A stretch of DNA of 37,028 nucleotides from an uncultured Sulfolobales archaeon (GTDB taxonomy: Archaea; Thermoproteota; Thermoprotei_A; Sulfolobales; NBVN01): contig CALKCU010000044.1 in NCBI GenBank assembly GCA_938083005.1, forward strand, positions 1 through 37,028, in the 5' to 3' direction. Position 1 is the stretch's first letter. Each line of letters begins with the position of its first letter. This document shows, piece by piece, positions 14,977-23,145 of the stretch. The position numbers and the translations under genes are program-made. The notes under the pieces were generated by a model, which had not been told where the DNA came from, made no database searches, and saw only the letters and a list, made by a program, of their open reading frames with translations.

Positions 14977-15636
14977 TCAGCGCGAGGCCCGAGCTAGCGC
15001 GTGCCTCTCGAACGCCTTAACAGCTATCGCGATCGAGGCCCTGACGTCTTCGGGGAGCCTCTCTACACTCTCTCCCGCGAGACTCGGAGTCACGACCCTG
15101 CTCGCCTCCCCCTCCTCGACTATGTAGGCCGCGGTCACCCTCTCGTCCTCTATGACGCTCGCTATGTCGTCCGGCAGCCCCTTCAGGTACTGGGCTCCCA
15201 CGCCCAGCAGTATCGTCCTGGGCCCAGCTCTGCTGAGCCTCTCTATGAGGTTCTTGATCTCCTCAGCTCTGTCTGCGTAGCCGTAGGTCAGGAGCCTCCC
15301 GCTCGCCAGGACCGCGTACGCTATCCTCTTCCCGAGGTCTATCCCTATGGAGATGGGGCTGTAGCCTCCGAGGACCCTGCTTAGCACGGCGCTGTACACC
15401 TCTTCAGAGCTGCTCACCGCGACCACCTCGGAGCACGATCCCGTGGGCGCACCGCTCCCACTAACGTACTTCAACCCCTCGGGGTCTACGACGAGTAGCT
15501 CCCCGGCGAAGCAAAGATCGCTCAGACCTGCGGGAACCCTGAACTCGACTCCGTGCTCCTCCAGCAGGGACTTGAGCTCTAGGAAAAGCCTCGGGTTTAG
15601 CACGAAGAGGGAGAGCCTGACCGCTACGGCCTCCAC
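14977..15636 (-). CDS. RNase H-fold-like hypothetical protein
   Basis: About 219 residues. A middle segment SIGIDLGKRIAYAVLASGRLLTYGYADRAEEIKNLIERL has the beta-hairpin of the RNase H/actin-like fold (I-G-I-D-x-G, then a second strand with a Gly turn), and a later strand RTILLGVGAQYL could be the core fourth strand. A clear set of acidic catalytic residues cannot be traced beyond the first Asp. The N-terminal 90 residues form a separate small alpha/beta domain. GTG 15660 is open but lies inside the TATA box (CATTTATAG at 15661-15669), so GTG 15636, two bases from the predicted transcript start, was chosen. It follows the HIT gene directly on the same strand. Function unknown. Confidence 0.55.
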   Translation of the reverse strand: MEAVAVRLSLFVLNPRLFLELKSLLEEHGVEFRVPAGLSDLCFAGELLVVDPEGLKYVSGSGAPTGSCSEVVAVSSSEEVYSAVLSRVLGGYSPISIGIDLGKRIAYAVLASGRLLTYGYADRAEEIKNLIERLSRAGPRTILLGVGAQYLKGLPDDIASVIEDERVTAAYIVEEGEASRVVTPSLAGESVERLPEDVRASIAIAVKAFERHALARASR

Positions 15637-15660
15637 CTCCGCTGGCGGATCCCGCCCCAC

Positions 15661-15669
15661 CTATAAATG
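15661..15669 (-). promoter_or_regulatory. TATA box overlapping the stop codon of the HIT gene
   Basis: Read leftwards CATTTATAG, ending in the HIT stop codon. It predicts a transcript start near 15638 for the RNase H-like gene. Confidence 0.45.
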
Positions 15670-16206
15670 CTCGGGAGAGCGGTCCGCGACCCGGGGGCCC
15701 TCCGCGGTCTTCTCAACACTCCCTGCGGACCCGAGCCTCGACCTCAACCTGGTTAGGGTAGTCCTCAGATCCTCAGGTATCACCTTCGTCTCGGCCAGCA
15801 CGGGCATGAAGCTCGTATCGCCGAGCCACCGCGGCACTATGTGCACGTGCAGGTGGGACTCTATGCCAGCCCCGGCCACTCTCCCGATGTTCGCGCCTAT
15901 GTTGTAACCGTCGGGCCTGTACTCCTCATCGATGGCCCTAATGATCTCCTTGACCAGGTTGAAGAGGTCTACCACTTCACGATCGTGGAGGAGTTCCGGC
16001 CTAGCGACGTGCCTCCTCGGGGCCACCATGGTGTGGGCGGTGTTGTAGGGGTAGGCGTTCAGCACCGCCACGCTATACTGCGTTCGCCGGACAACGAGGT
16101 CGCGCTCCTCGTCGTCCGATGCTGAGGCCTTGCAGAATACGCACTCGGCAGCCTCGGACGCTTTCTTTATGTAGATCATCCTCCAGGGAGCCCAGAGCAC
16201 TCGCAC
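15661..16206 (-). CDS. HIT family protein (Ap4A hydrolase/phosphorylase-like)
   Basis: This 181-residue histidine-triad nucleotide hydrolase or transferase shows the triad H118-x-H120-x-H122 followed by PRW (ESHLHVHIVPRW), with H120 the expected nucleophile. The family start VLWAPWRMIYI is complete, and C22-x2-C25 (ECVFC), which binds zinc in related proteins, is present. NAYPYNTAHTMVAPRRH is the typical second core strand. Members cleave Ap4A, AMP-NH2 or related adenylates. The C-terminal 30 residues are extra and polar. A minus-strand TATA box (AGTTATAGC, about 16238-16246) lies upstream. The start is a GTG. Confidence 0.9.
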   Translation of the reverse strand: MRVLWAPWRMIYIKKASEAAECVFCKASASDDEERDLVVRRTQYSVAVLNAYPYNTAHTMVAPRRHVARPELLHDREVVDLFNLVKEIIRAIDEEYRPDGYNIGANIGRVAGAGIESHLHVHIVPRWLGDTSFMPVLAETKVIPEDLRTTLTRLRSRLGSAGSVEKTAEGPRVADRSPEHL

Positions 16207-16288
16207 TCTCCTCGCCCCGGGATTAGCCCGACCAGGGCTATAACTTAGCGTAGGAGGTGCCGCAGAGGAGTCCCCTGCTCCCCTTCGG

Positions 16289-17038
16289 CTAGGGGAGGGA
16301 TACTAGTGTCTCCAGGTAGGGTACTGCGATTAGGGCGATGACGTACGAGAGGGTTATGAGCGCTACGTGCGGTATCGCCGGAGAGTAGACTACGTAGTCC
16401 GTGGATCTGATCAGACCCTCCTCCACGGCCCTCCGTAGGTCGAGCCACTGCCTACCGAAGTCCACGTCGATGTCGACCTCGCTACTGCACACGAGACCCT
16501 CCGGGGACGGGCGAGTGTGGAGGAACGCGAACTTCTTTTCTAGAAACTCCGCAACGGTTACGGGCCTACCCACAAGGTAGAGCAGCCTCTTGCTCCCCCG
16601 AGCGCACTTGAGACCGTTCATCACTCTCCTATTGATCACCGTGTTGTTCACCAGGTTAGCGAGCACCAGCGGGAGTGGGGCTAGGGAGGAGAGGACGAAG
16701 GTGGCCAGCGGTATGAGAGGTCTGTCGAGGTGCGCCAGGGCTACGAGCGCTATCGCTAGCAGATCAGCTCCGCCAAGGAGCTTGAACGCGAATAGGGTCC
16801 CGTAGACGATGGCCGGCAGCAGGGCCAGCACCGCTCCCACAACACGGTGCCACGGCACCGCTCCCGCGGCATGGTGCCACGTCCACCACCTGAGCGCGGC
16901 GTTGAAAAGCGCTACCGCGTAGGCGGGCACCCAGACTACCTCGGGCACCTCTCTGCTCGCAAGATCTCGGTACGAAGCGTAAGCGAGAGTGATGATGGTG
17001 ACCGCTACCACTAGACTCTCGAGAACATCGATGTGCAT
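16289..17038 (-). CDS. pibD: Archaeal type IV prepilin peptidase (PibD/FlaK family)
   Basis: This 249-residue polytopic membrane aspartic protease cleaves the class III signal peptides of archaellins and pilins. The two catalytic aspartates are in place: D25 in ASYRDLASREVP after the first membrane helix, and D92 in GGAD (residues 89-92, the GxGD motif with Ala in the third position). Further helices are predicted around 66-87, 93-125 and at the C-terminus (ALITLSYVIALIAVPYL). Between the last helices there is an approximately 80-residue cytosolic stretch (RGSKRLLYLVGRPVTVAEFLEKKF...) with no known motif. Its ATG lies 13 bases after the radA stop, so the two are probably co-transcribed. No pilin gene is in the window. 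Confidence 0.8.
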   Translation of the reverse strand: MHIDVLESLVVAVTIITLAYASYRDLASREVPEVVWVPAYAVALFNAALRWWTWHHAAGAVPWHRVVGAVLALLPAIVYGTLFAFKLLGGADLLAIALVALAHLDRPLIPLATFVLSSLAPLPLVLANLVNNTVINRRVMNGLKCARGSKRLLYLVGRPVTVAEFLEKKFAFLHTRPSPEGLVCSSEVDIDVDFGRQWLDLRRAVEEGLIRSTDYVVYSPAIPHVALITLSYVIALIAVPYLETLVSLP

Positions 17039-17051
17039 CCCGGCTCCAGCC

Positions 17052-17999
17052 CTACTCCTCCAGGTCCCTTATGCCCTCCTCCGTGATTGCGAAGACGGCC
17101 TCCCCCTCAGGCAGGTGGGGAGCGTCGACCACTCTGGCGATCCTCCTGTTGCCCCTCGACTTCCTCAGCTGTATTCTCACCCCCGGTGCGTGAGCCAGGA
17201 CGTGCCCGCCAACGGCCTGCGTGGGGTCCCCGTAGAACACGTCGGGTCTCGCCATCACCTGGTTGGTAACCACCACCGCCACCTCGTAGACGTCGGCTAC
17301 TCTCGCCAGCTGGTGCAGGTGTCTGTTTAGCTTTTGCTGCCTGACCGCTAGGTTCTCCCTACCCGGGTACTCGGCTCTGAAGTGTCCGGTCACCGAGTCG
17401 ACGACCAGGAGCTTTATGTTCTCTTTCGGTATCAGGTCCGCCACCTCGTCGATTACAGCCATCTGGTGGTCGCTCGATATGGCCCTTATCCAGTAGATGT
17501 TCACCATCACTCTCTCGGGGTCAAGCCCCAAAGCCTTCGCCATAGCCTCGACCCTCTCCCATCTAAAGGTGCCTTCGGCGTCTACGTACACAGCCTTGGC
17601 CTCCAGCCCCCCACGGTCCCTCGGCAGCTGAACGTTCACCGAGAGCTGCATGCAGAGCTGGGTCTTGCCCGTACCGTACTCTCCGAAGAACTCGGTGACA
17701 GTTCCCGCCTCGACGCCCCCGCCTAGCAGCTCGTCGAGCCTCCTGGACCCGGTGTGTATCTTGGGGAGGGCCCCCTTCTCCTTCTTCAAGTCCAGAGCTG
17801 TCTTCAGGGTCAGGCCCAAGAGCTCCCGGGCCTTCGTGACTATCCTGTGAGCGGTAGGCAGGGGGATCCCGACGACGCTGGCTAGCTCGCTGACGTTCGC
17901 CACGGCTATGGACTCAAGGGTCTTGTAGCCAGCTTCCCTTATCTTAGCTAGGATTGTCGGGGAGACGCCGAGGTCCTCGAGGGACTTCCCACCGCTCAT
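17052..17999 (-). CDS. radA: DNA repair and recombination protein RadA
   Basis: This 315-residue archaeal recombinase, the RecA/Rad51 orthologue, forms filaments on single-stranded DNA and drives strand exchange. An N-terminal helix-hairpin-helix DNA-binding domain occupies residues about 8-58 ([33 protein letters not shown]). Walker A is GEYGTGKT at 106-113 and Walker B LLVVDSVT follows around 196-203. [39 protein letters not shown] covers the L2 loop and ATP-cap region, of which only positions are given by family comparison. Length is normal. A TATA element (GAGCTTAATAGC, 18028-18039) and a GGAGGG ribosome-binding site precede the ATG. It heads a two-gene unit with the prepilin peptidase. 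Confidence 0.97.
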   Translation of the reverse strand: MSGGKSLEDLGVSPTILAKIREAGYKTLESIAVANVSELASVVGIPLPTAHRIVTKARELLGLTLKTALDLKKEKGALPKIHTGSRRLDELLGGGVEAGTVTEFFGEYGTGKTQLCMQLSVNVQLPRDRGGLEAKAVYVDAEGTFRWERVEAMAKALGLDPERVMVNIYWIRAISSDHQMAVIDEVADLIPKENIKLLVVDSVTGHFRAEYPGRENLAVRQQKLNRHLHQLARVADVYEVAVVVTNQVMARPDVFYGDPTQAVGGHVLAHAPGVRIQLRKSRGNRRIARVVDAPHLPEGEAVFAITEEGIRDLEE

Positions 18000-18027
18000 C
18001 CTTGCCCCCTCCGAGAGGGTTAGAGAG

Positions 18028-18039
18028 CTATTAAGCTCG
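18028..18039 (-). promoter_or_regulatory. TATA box of radA
   Basis: Read leftwards GAGCTTAATAGC, about 35 bases before the ATG at 17999. A GGAGGGGG ribosome-binding element lies close to that ATG. Confidence 0.45.
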
Positions 18040-18047
18040 GTGAGCCG

Positions 18048-18722
18048 CTAGTCTCTACCGATTGGCGAGGCTATTAAACTCTCCCCCTCGACGCACAGGG
18101 CCTTCAGCAGGTCGTAGACCTCCGGGACCACTCTAGAGGCCTCCTCGAGCATGCGCCTGACAAGCTCTCTTATCTCCCACTGAGCCTTGGCCGCGAGCCT
18201 GAGGCAAGCGATGTGTAGAAGCTCCCTGAGGTTAACCGTCATTAGTATCCTGGTGGTGACGGCCTGCGGTAACACGTACCTAGCGTCTTCGAGGGGCACT
18301 CCCGCCTCAACCATCTCTTTGTAGAGCCTGAATGCCTCCTCGACCGCCCTCCTGAACCTCTCCCCGAAACCCCCCAAGCTCACAGACTCGGGAACCACGT
18401 ACTCGATCCCCACCTCGGCGTACCTCTGAGACTCCTGCGTGTAGGACGCCAGCCTGTGCCTCACGAGCTGGTGGGAGGTGACTCTGGAGATGCCCTCTAT
18501 AAGGAAAGTGAACGATACGTGCTCGAGGACCGAGGGGAACTTTGCGGACTCCAGCATCCACCCGCGCACGTGCTCCTCGGAGTAGTCCCTTAGGTAGTGC
18601 TGAAGAGTCTCCTGGGAGAGCTTTCCCTGCGAGACCTTCGCGGCTAGGACTACGAGCCTCCGCGGGTCGGCGCCCCCTGGAGAGCTCCAAGAAACCAGCT
18701 TAACCCTCAAGGACTCTCCCAC
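18048..18722 (-). CDS. thyX: FAD-dependent thymidylate synthase ThyX
   Basis: This 224-residue flavin-dependent enzyme converts dUMP to dTMP using methylene-tetrahydrofolate and NAD(P)H. The defining motif RHR-x7-S is present as R88-H89-R90 ... S98 (RHRLASYTQESQRY), preceded by the conserved FLIEGISRVTSHQLV. A second conserved region, LPQAVTTRILMTVNLRELLHI, holds the substrate-contacting Arg and Asn. Full family length. A TATA box (GGATATAAAGG, 18740-18750) predicts a transcript that starts near the GTG at 18722. No thyA-like gene is seen in the window. It neighbours radA on the same strand but has its own promoter. Confidence 0.96.
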   Translation of the reverse strand: MGESLRVKLVSWSSPGGADPRRLVVLAAKVSQGKLSQETLQHYLRDYSEEHVRGWMLESAKFPSVLEHVSFTFLIEGISRVTSHQLVRHRLASYTQESQRYAEVGIEYVVPESVSLGGFGERFRRAVEEAFRLYKEMVEAGVPLEDARYVLPQAVTTRILMTVNLRELLHIACLRLAAKAQWEIRELVRRMLEEASRVVPEVYDLLKALCVEGESLIASPIGRD

Positions 18723-18739
18723 TTTAGTGGTGCGGCTCC

Positions 18740-18750
18740 TTTATATCCGG
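18740..18750 (-). promoter_or_regulatory. TATA box of thyX
   Basis: Read leftwards GGATATAAAGG, about 25 bases before the GTG start, implying a leaderless mRNA. Confidence 0.5.
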
Positions 18751-18810
18751 GTGGTGGAAAAGCCTCCCCGCAGGGCAAGCTTGCGATCGCGTTCGATACG
18801 GTACGACCTA

Positions 18811-19677
18811 CTAGCCTCTACTCCCGCGCACCGCATAGAGGGCCCCCGCTAGGGCCACAGCCATCCCCGCGACTACGTTGGGTTTGACTTCCTGGGAGAG
18901 CAGCAGGGACGCGAGTATAGTGGAGCCCGGGGCCTCCCCGAATCCTACGGCCGTAGCTACGTAAGACTTCAAGTACCTCACCAGGTAGTTGATGACCGTG
19001 TGACCACCGAGCATAGGCACTACGGCTAGTAGCACCAGGTACACCCACGAACTCGTCTCCGCCGGCAGGATCGACTGCCCGGTCGCAACGGAGTAGGCGA
19101 GCACGAAGACCGACGAGGATCCGTAACACACTGTGGCGTAGCCCGCCAGGCTAACGCCTCTCCTCCTCAGGAACCTGCCTATGGTGAAGTAAGCCGCTCC
19201 CGCGAGAGCTCCGCAGAGGGCTAGGAGAGAGCCGTGAAGGGTCCTCCCGGCCAAGTAGGGTTGGGCGGCGATGAGAGTGCCGCAGAAAGCGGTGAGTATT
19301 CCGAGAAGCTCGGGTAGCCTAGGTCTAGAAAGCCCCAGCACTGCCTCGTATAACATCGCCACTACGGGGTAGAGGACTACTATGGTCGTCGAGAGGGACA
19401 CCGGTATGTAGAATAGCGACTCCATCCACGCTACGAAGTGTGCTGCCAGGAAAGCCCCCGATAGAGCGGATAGGGGGATGCTCTTGAGGTCTCTTTGGAG
19501 AAGGCCTCTAGGACCCTCAACGATCAGAGAGAAGACCGTTATCAGCAGGGTCGCGATCAGGAGCCTCCAGAAAGCGCATACCAAGGCGCTCGACCCGGAG
19601 AGGAGAACCAGGACGGAGGCCGACGATGTGCTGAGCCACGCTACTAGCACCAGCGCGTAGAGGACCGCCCTGTTCAC
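18811..19677 (-). CDS. EamA/DMT-family permease
   Basis: This 288-residue protein has ten predicted membrane helices in two repeats of five, the layout of drug/metabolite transporter (EamA) carriers. Typical features are the conserved WRLLIATLLI early in repeat one, FLAAHFVAWMESLFYIPVSLSTTIV (the helix 3-4 hinge), SRPRLPELLGILTAFCGTLIA (the repeat junction), and in the second repeat GHTVINYLVRYLKSYVATAVGFGEAPGSTI, the counterpart of the helix 3-4 hinge. Members export metabolites or amino acids; substrate cannot be told. A TATA box (GTTATAGC, 19711-19719) lies upstream. It stands alone next to thyX on the same strand. Confidence 0.85.
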   Translation of the reverse strand: MNRAVLYALVLVAWLSTSSASVLVLLSGSSALVCAFWRLLIATLLITVFSLIVEGPRGLLQRDLKSIPLSALSGAFLAAHFVAWMESLFYIPVSLSTTIVVLYPVVAMLYEAVLGLSRPRLPELLGILTAFCGTLIAAQPYLAGRTLHGSLLALCGALAGAAYFTIGRFLRRRGVSLAGYATVCYGSSSVFVLAYSVATGQSILPAETSSWVYLVLLAVVPMLGGHTVINYLVRYLKSYVATAVGFGEAPGSTILASLLLSQEVKPNVVAGMAVALAGALYAVRGSRG

Positions 19678-19822
19678 GAGCGCGGCTCACCGGGAACCGT
19701 CTCGGTGCGAGCTATAACAGCGTAGCGATGCGGCTCCTCCCCGACGCCGAGCTAATGTTCACCGAGACCAGAGATGTTTATTCGAGTCGCAGCTCACCTG
19801 GGGGAGCCGAATCGCCACCGTA

Positions 19823-20278
19823 GTGCTATCCGACTGCAGCTCCGGGACTTTAGCTTTCATCCTCTTGAGAGCATGCCTCAGCAGAGCAGTACTGGAACTA
19901 CTCGACCGGCTCTGCGGGATCAGACCCCTGGAGGAGCTTCGGGAGTGCTTGCTCAGCGGCGTGAAGATCTCCGGTGGCACGCCCTACCACGTCCGGGGGG
20001 GTTGCGCGTACCTGGAGATCTCGCAGGGGTACTACGTCGGGCTGATGCCGGGCTACGTAGATGCCCAGTGCCTGTACTGCGGCGGGGAGCTGAGGTGCAG
20101 GTACGGTCTTCAGAGGAGGGTTTGCTCTGAGTCGGGGCCGGTAGAGGCGGCTGTTCACCTGGACGTTGAGGACATAGGTGAGCTGGTGCGAAAGCTCTCC
20201 GGGGTCGAGGGAGACTTCGTTTGGTGCGTTACCAGGAGCGGCGAGGTGAGGCACGTGTTCTTAAAGAGACCTTCCTAA
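19823..20278 (+). CDS. Hypothetical protein with a small cysteine cluster
   Basis: This 151-residue protein starts at GTG 19823 in a frame open only from there. An N-terminal helical part (ILLRACLSRAVLELLDRLC) is followed by a beta-rich core. A cysteine pair plus two more (CLYCGGELRCRYGLQRRVC, near residues 83-101) could hold zinc. A Gly/Tyr-rich stretch precedes it (QGYYVGLMPGYVDAQ). I recognise no family. A TATA-like TGTTTATTC at 19772-19780 and a GGGGGAG element at 19801-19807 support the start. It is a single gene between the DMT permease and an unexplained gap. Confidence 0.55.
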   Translation: MLSDCSSGTLAFILLRACLSRAVLELLDRLCGIRPLEELRECLLSGVKISGGTPYHVRGGCAYLEISQGYYVGLMPGYVDAQCLYCGGELRCRYGLQRRVCSESGPVEAAVHLDVEDIGELVRKLSGVEGDFVWCVTRSGEVRHVFLKRPS

Positions 20279-20658
20279 GCGGGCCGTTTCTCTAGCGATG
20301 TCCCTGAAAGGGGTTCGCGGGCCTCTCCTATCCCAAGGAGGCGATGGGGAGCCGCTCCGGACCTCCCGGAGAGCGCACTAGACGTGAGCTCCGTTCCTAC
20401 CGGACTCGGCGGTCGCCCACGACTCCGCGAGGACAACGAGATCCCCGGGGCGAGGTAGAAGCCCCCGAACGCGATGAACGCCGGGGTCGAGCGGCGCTCC
20501 GGGCGAGCTACCCAGCCGCACCCCGCTCTCCCTACACTTGCTGCTAGGGGACCACTGAGGCTGGCGCGGAGCGCGACAACGGCGGTCCTCCGGAACCCCG
20601 CGCTTAACGGCTAAGCGGAGCCTCGTCTTCGCGATCGCCCGCAACGGCCGGTCCAACG

Positions 20659-20669
20659 AGCTTTTAACC
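20659..20669. promoter_or_regulatory. TATA box of dnaG, readable on both strands
   Basis: AGCTTTTAACC precedes dnaG by 60 bases, giving a leader of about 40 bases, longer than most in this window. Read leftwards it is GGTTAAAAGCT. Confidence 0.45.
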
Positions 20670-20711
20670 AGCCGAGAACTCTACTCCTGGTGTTGGAAAC
20701 AGGAATCAGCG

Positions 20712-20724
20712 GAGCAGGGTGCTC
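20712..20724 (+). promoter_or_regulatory. dnaG: Leader hairpin holding the dnaG ribosome-binding site
   Basis: GAGCA-GGG-TGCTC forms a 5-bp stem with a 3-nt loop that includes GGTG, the likely ribosome-binding element 8 bases before the ATG. It might tune initiation; at high temperature so short a stem may not hold. Confidence 0.3.
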
Positions 20725-20729
20725 ATTCG

Positions 20730-21929
20730 ATGGTAAAGTACGTGATTAGGGCCAGGGTAGAGGTGGACGGTATAGTAGACAAGCACGACATAGTAGGAGC
20801 CGTATTCGGCCAGACCGAGGGGCTGCTCGGCTCCGAGCTAGACCTCAGGGACCTGCAGGAGAAGGGGAGGATAGGGAGGATCTCCGTCGAGGTGAGGCAG
20901 CAGGGCTCTAGGGTCGTCGGAGAGATACTAGTGCCCTCGAACCTGGACAGGGTCGAGACGGCCCTCGTAGCGGCGATGCTGGAGACGGTCGACAAGGTGG
21001 GTCCGTTCGGCGCTAGAGTCAGAGTAACGGACATCGTCGATGTGAGGAGGGAGAGGATCAAGAAGGTCGTCGAGAGGGCTAAGGAGATAATGCTAACCAT
21101 GATCAAGGAGAAAGAGATAGACGTTAAGGAGATACTCCAGGAGATAGAATCGTCGGTCAAGGCGGCCGAGCTAGTATACTACGGTCCCGAGGGGCTCCCC
21201 GCCGGGCCCGACGTTGACAAGTCCGACACCATCATAATAGTCGAGGGGAGAGCCGACGTCTTGAACCTCCTCAGGTACGGGTATAGGAGCGTGATAGCGC
21301 TCGAAGGCGCCAAGGGGGAGATCCCAGAGACCGTAGTCAAGCTAAGCAAGTCTAAGAAGACCATAGCGTTCCTCGACGGTGACAGAGCGGGCGACATGAT
21401 CCTCAAGGAGCTAACGCGCGTGGCCAAGATAGATTTGGTGGCGAGGGCTCCGCCCGGTAGGGAGGTCGAGGAGCTAGCGGGGAAGGAGATAGCCAAGGCG
21501 TTGAAGAACGCTATACCCCTAGAGGTATACCTCCAGCGCCTCGCCGAGGAGGAGGCTGAGAAGGTGGAGGAGAAAGTCGAGGCCCCGCCCGCCGTCACGG
21601 TTCCTGAGGCGGAGGCGGTCAGCGAGGTAGCGATCCCGGAGGCCGCGGTTAAGACCGTCGAGTCCCTGAGGGGTACCCTGGAGAGCGTGGTGTTCGACAG
21701 AAGCTGGACCGAGATCGCGAGAGTGCCCGTAAAAGACCTCGTCGACAAGCTCATCGGTGATGAGCTCAAGGACGCCTACGCTATAGTCGCGGACGGAGTC
21801 ATAACGCAAAGGCTCGTTGATGTAGCCTCAGCCAAGGGCGTAAGCGTGCTGGTGGGAGCCAGGATAGGGGCTATAAGCAAGAAGCCGGCCAACCTCGTAG
21901 TGCTTACGTTCGACGACGTCAAATCGTAG
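20730..21929 (+). CDS. dnaG: Archaeal DnaG primase / exosome-associated protein
   Basis: This 399-residue archaeal DnaG starts at ATG 20730. The central TOPRIM domain is intact: glutamate E172 in IIIVEGRADVLNLLRYG, then D216-G-D218 and D222 in FLDGDRAGDM. The N-terminal 130 residues match the archaeal-specific domain (HDIVGAVFGQTEGLLGSELDLRD ... KKVVERAKEIM). The C-terminal part holds an acidic, Val/Ala/Glu-rich linker and a conserved helical region. Archaeal DnaG can make short primers with bacterial-type chemistry but is best known as a stable subunit of the RNA exosome that favours poly(A). Full length. The 40-base leader carries a small hairpin over its ribosome-binding site. Confidence 0.95.
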   Translation: MVKYVIRARVEVDGIVDKHDIVGAVFGQTEGLLGSELDLRDLQEKGRIGRISVEVRQQGSRVVGEILVPSNLDRVETALVAAMLETVDKVGPFGARVRVTDIVDVRRERIKKVVERAKEIMLTMIKEKEIDVKEILQEIESSVKAAELVYYGPEGLPAGPDVDKSDTIIIVEGRADVLNLLRYGYRSVIALEGAKGEIPETVVKLSKSKKTIAFLDGDRAGDMILKELTRVAKIDLVARAPPGREVEELAGKEIAKALKNAIPLEVYLQRLAEEEAEKVEEKVEAPPAVTVPEAEAVSEVAIPEAAVKTVESLRGTLESVVFDRSWTEIARVPVKDLVDKLIGDELKDAYAIVADGVITQRLVDVASAKGVSVLVGARIGAISKKPANLVVLTFDDVKS

Positions 21930-21986
21930 TCGGTGAGCGGGCGAAGGCTTAAGAACATTTTTCAGAGGAGCGGCAGTCCGCGCTCG

Positions 21987-23126
21987 CTATAAGCACACTC
22001 TCTCGCTCAGACCCAGCTTTTCGGCCACGGAGTTGAGCTCCTCGCAAACCCTGACGTGGATCGGTATCCCTATCCGTAACCTCGTTGCCATGGTCCTCCA
22101 GGCCTTCTCTCCGGGGATCCATATCCTGTCGGCATCGGGATGCTTCTTTAGGGACTTGATCTCGCGAATGAAGGTCTCGATTCTCTCGTAGAACTCTTCC
22201 CTAGGCATAAACGCCTCTACGTCTATAGCCGCGAAAGCGTGCCCCACGTTCGCCGGTGCGACGCCGACCGTGTATCCGACGTGGTAGCCCCACGCGGCTC
22301 CCGAGAGCACTCCCGAGATCACGTCTACTACGAACGCTAGACCGGAGCCCTTGTGTCCGCCAAGCTCCTCTCCCAGACCGCCCAGCGGGAGTATCGCCGC
22401 CCTGCCGGCCCTTATCTCCGAGAGCACTCTCGACGCATCGCCGCTGAGCATCCTACCCTCCGCGTCCAAGGCCCAGCCCTCAGGGATCTCCCTCCCAAGC
22501 CTAGCGTACATCTCTATCTTCCCGACCGGGACTACGGCAGTTGCGGCATCGAAGAGTATCGGCGGGGGGCTCCTCCTGGGGATGCCTATCGCGATCGGGT
22601 TGGTCCCCAGGGTCCTCCCGACCGTGTTGACGTAGGCCACGAGAGGCTCCGAGTTCGTTGCCGAGATGCCGATGAAGCCCTTCTCAACGGCCTTTAGAGC
22701 GTAGTAGCCCGCTATTCCGTAGTGGTGACTCTTCTTGACGAGCACGATCGAGGCTCCATAACTCCTAGCCTTATCCACGGCTATCTCCATAGCCTTTACC
22801 CCTGCTATGTGGCCTAGGCCGTTGTCAGCATCGAGTAGGGCTGTTGCTCCGCGATCTCTCACTACTCTCACCTCCGGCCTGGGGTTAACGCAGCGGGTCA
22901 GAAGTCCATCGACGTACCTCCGAACTCTCTGGACCCCGTGGCTGGAGATCCCCATCAGGTCCGCGGTGACCAGTACGTCGGCCACTACCCACGCGTCATC
23001 GCTCGACAGCCCGGAGGCGGTGAAGATCTTCCGCGCGAACTCCCGCAGCGCTTCGTGGTCCACTCTTACGTATTCGCTCGGAGGGATGGGTGGCTCGCGC
23101 TCGTAAAGGCCCTCCACTTCCTCCAC
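21987..23126 (-). CDS. Malate/L-lactate dehydrogenase family (Ldh_2) oxidoreductase
   Basis: This 379-residue enzyme belongs to the type 2 family of NAD(P)-dependent dehydrogenases, unrelated to classical MDH/LDH. The conserved histidine H63 (LMGISSHGVQRV), KKSHHYG around 131-137 (H134/H135), NSEPLVAYVNT and GGLGEELGGHKGSGLAF are visible and map to cofactor and substrate sites. Members oxidise or reduce 2-hydroxyacids such as malate, L-lactate, sulfolactate, ureidoglycolate or 2,3-diketo-L-gulonate, so the substrate is open. The extra N-terminal EEVEGLYEREPPIPPSEY stretch is unusual. Translation starts at GTG 23126; a TATA box for it (GGATATATTCG, about 23154-23164) lies inside the end of the upstream gene. 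Confidence 0.88.
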   Translation of the reverse strand: MEEVEGLYEREPPIPPSEYVRVDHEALREFARKIFTASGLSSDDAWVVADVLVTADLMGISSHGVQRVRRYVDGLLTRCVNPRPEVRVVRDRGATALLDADNGLGHIAGVKAMEIAVDKARSYGASIVLVKKSHHYGIAGYYALKAVEKGFIGISATNSEPLVAYVNTVGRTLGTNPIAIGIPRRSPPPILFDAATAVVPVGKIEMYARLGREIPEGWALDAEGRMLSGDASRVLSEIRAGRAAILPLGGLGEELGGHKGSGLAFVVDVISGVLSGAAWGYHVGYTVGVAPANVGHAFAAIDVEAFMPREEFYERIETFIREIKSLKKHPDADRIWIPGEKAWRTMATRLRIGIPIHVRVCEELNSVAEKLGLSERVCL

Positions 23127-23145
23127 AACAGCTCCCGGAGGCTCG

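Larger units (their letters stand above)
20279..20729. other. 450-base intergenic region before dnaG, no gene recognised
   Basis: No frame here has a convincing start and family match. The region holds a perfect hairpin CGCTTA-ACGGC-TAAGCG at 20601-20617 and a near-symmetric TATA string AGCTTTTAACC at 20659-20669. That TATA can serve dnaG rightwards and could launch an RNA leftwards from about 20637. It is very G+C rich and dense in short inverted repeats, as expected for a structured RNA, but I can match no known RNA family. Confidence 0.45.

Noticed and set aside
20378-20656. Minus-strand open frame of 92 codons before dnaG
   Set aside because: Composition is Arg/Pro-rich as in random GC-rich sequence and no family resemblance is seen.
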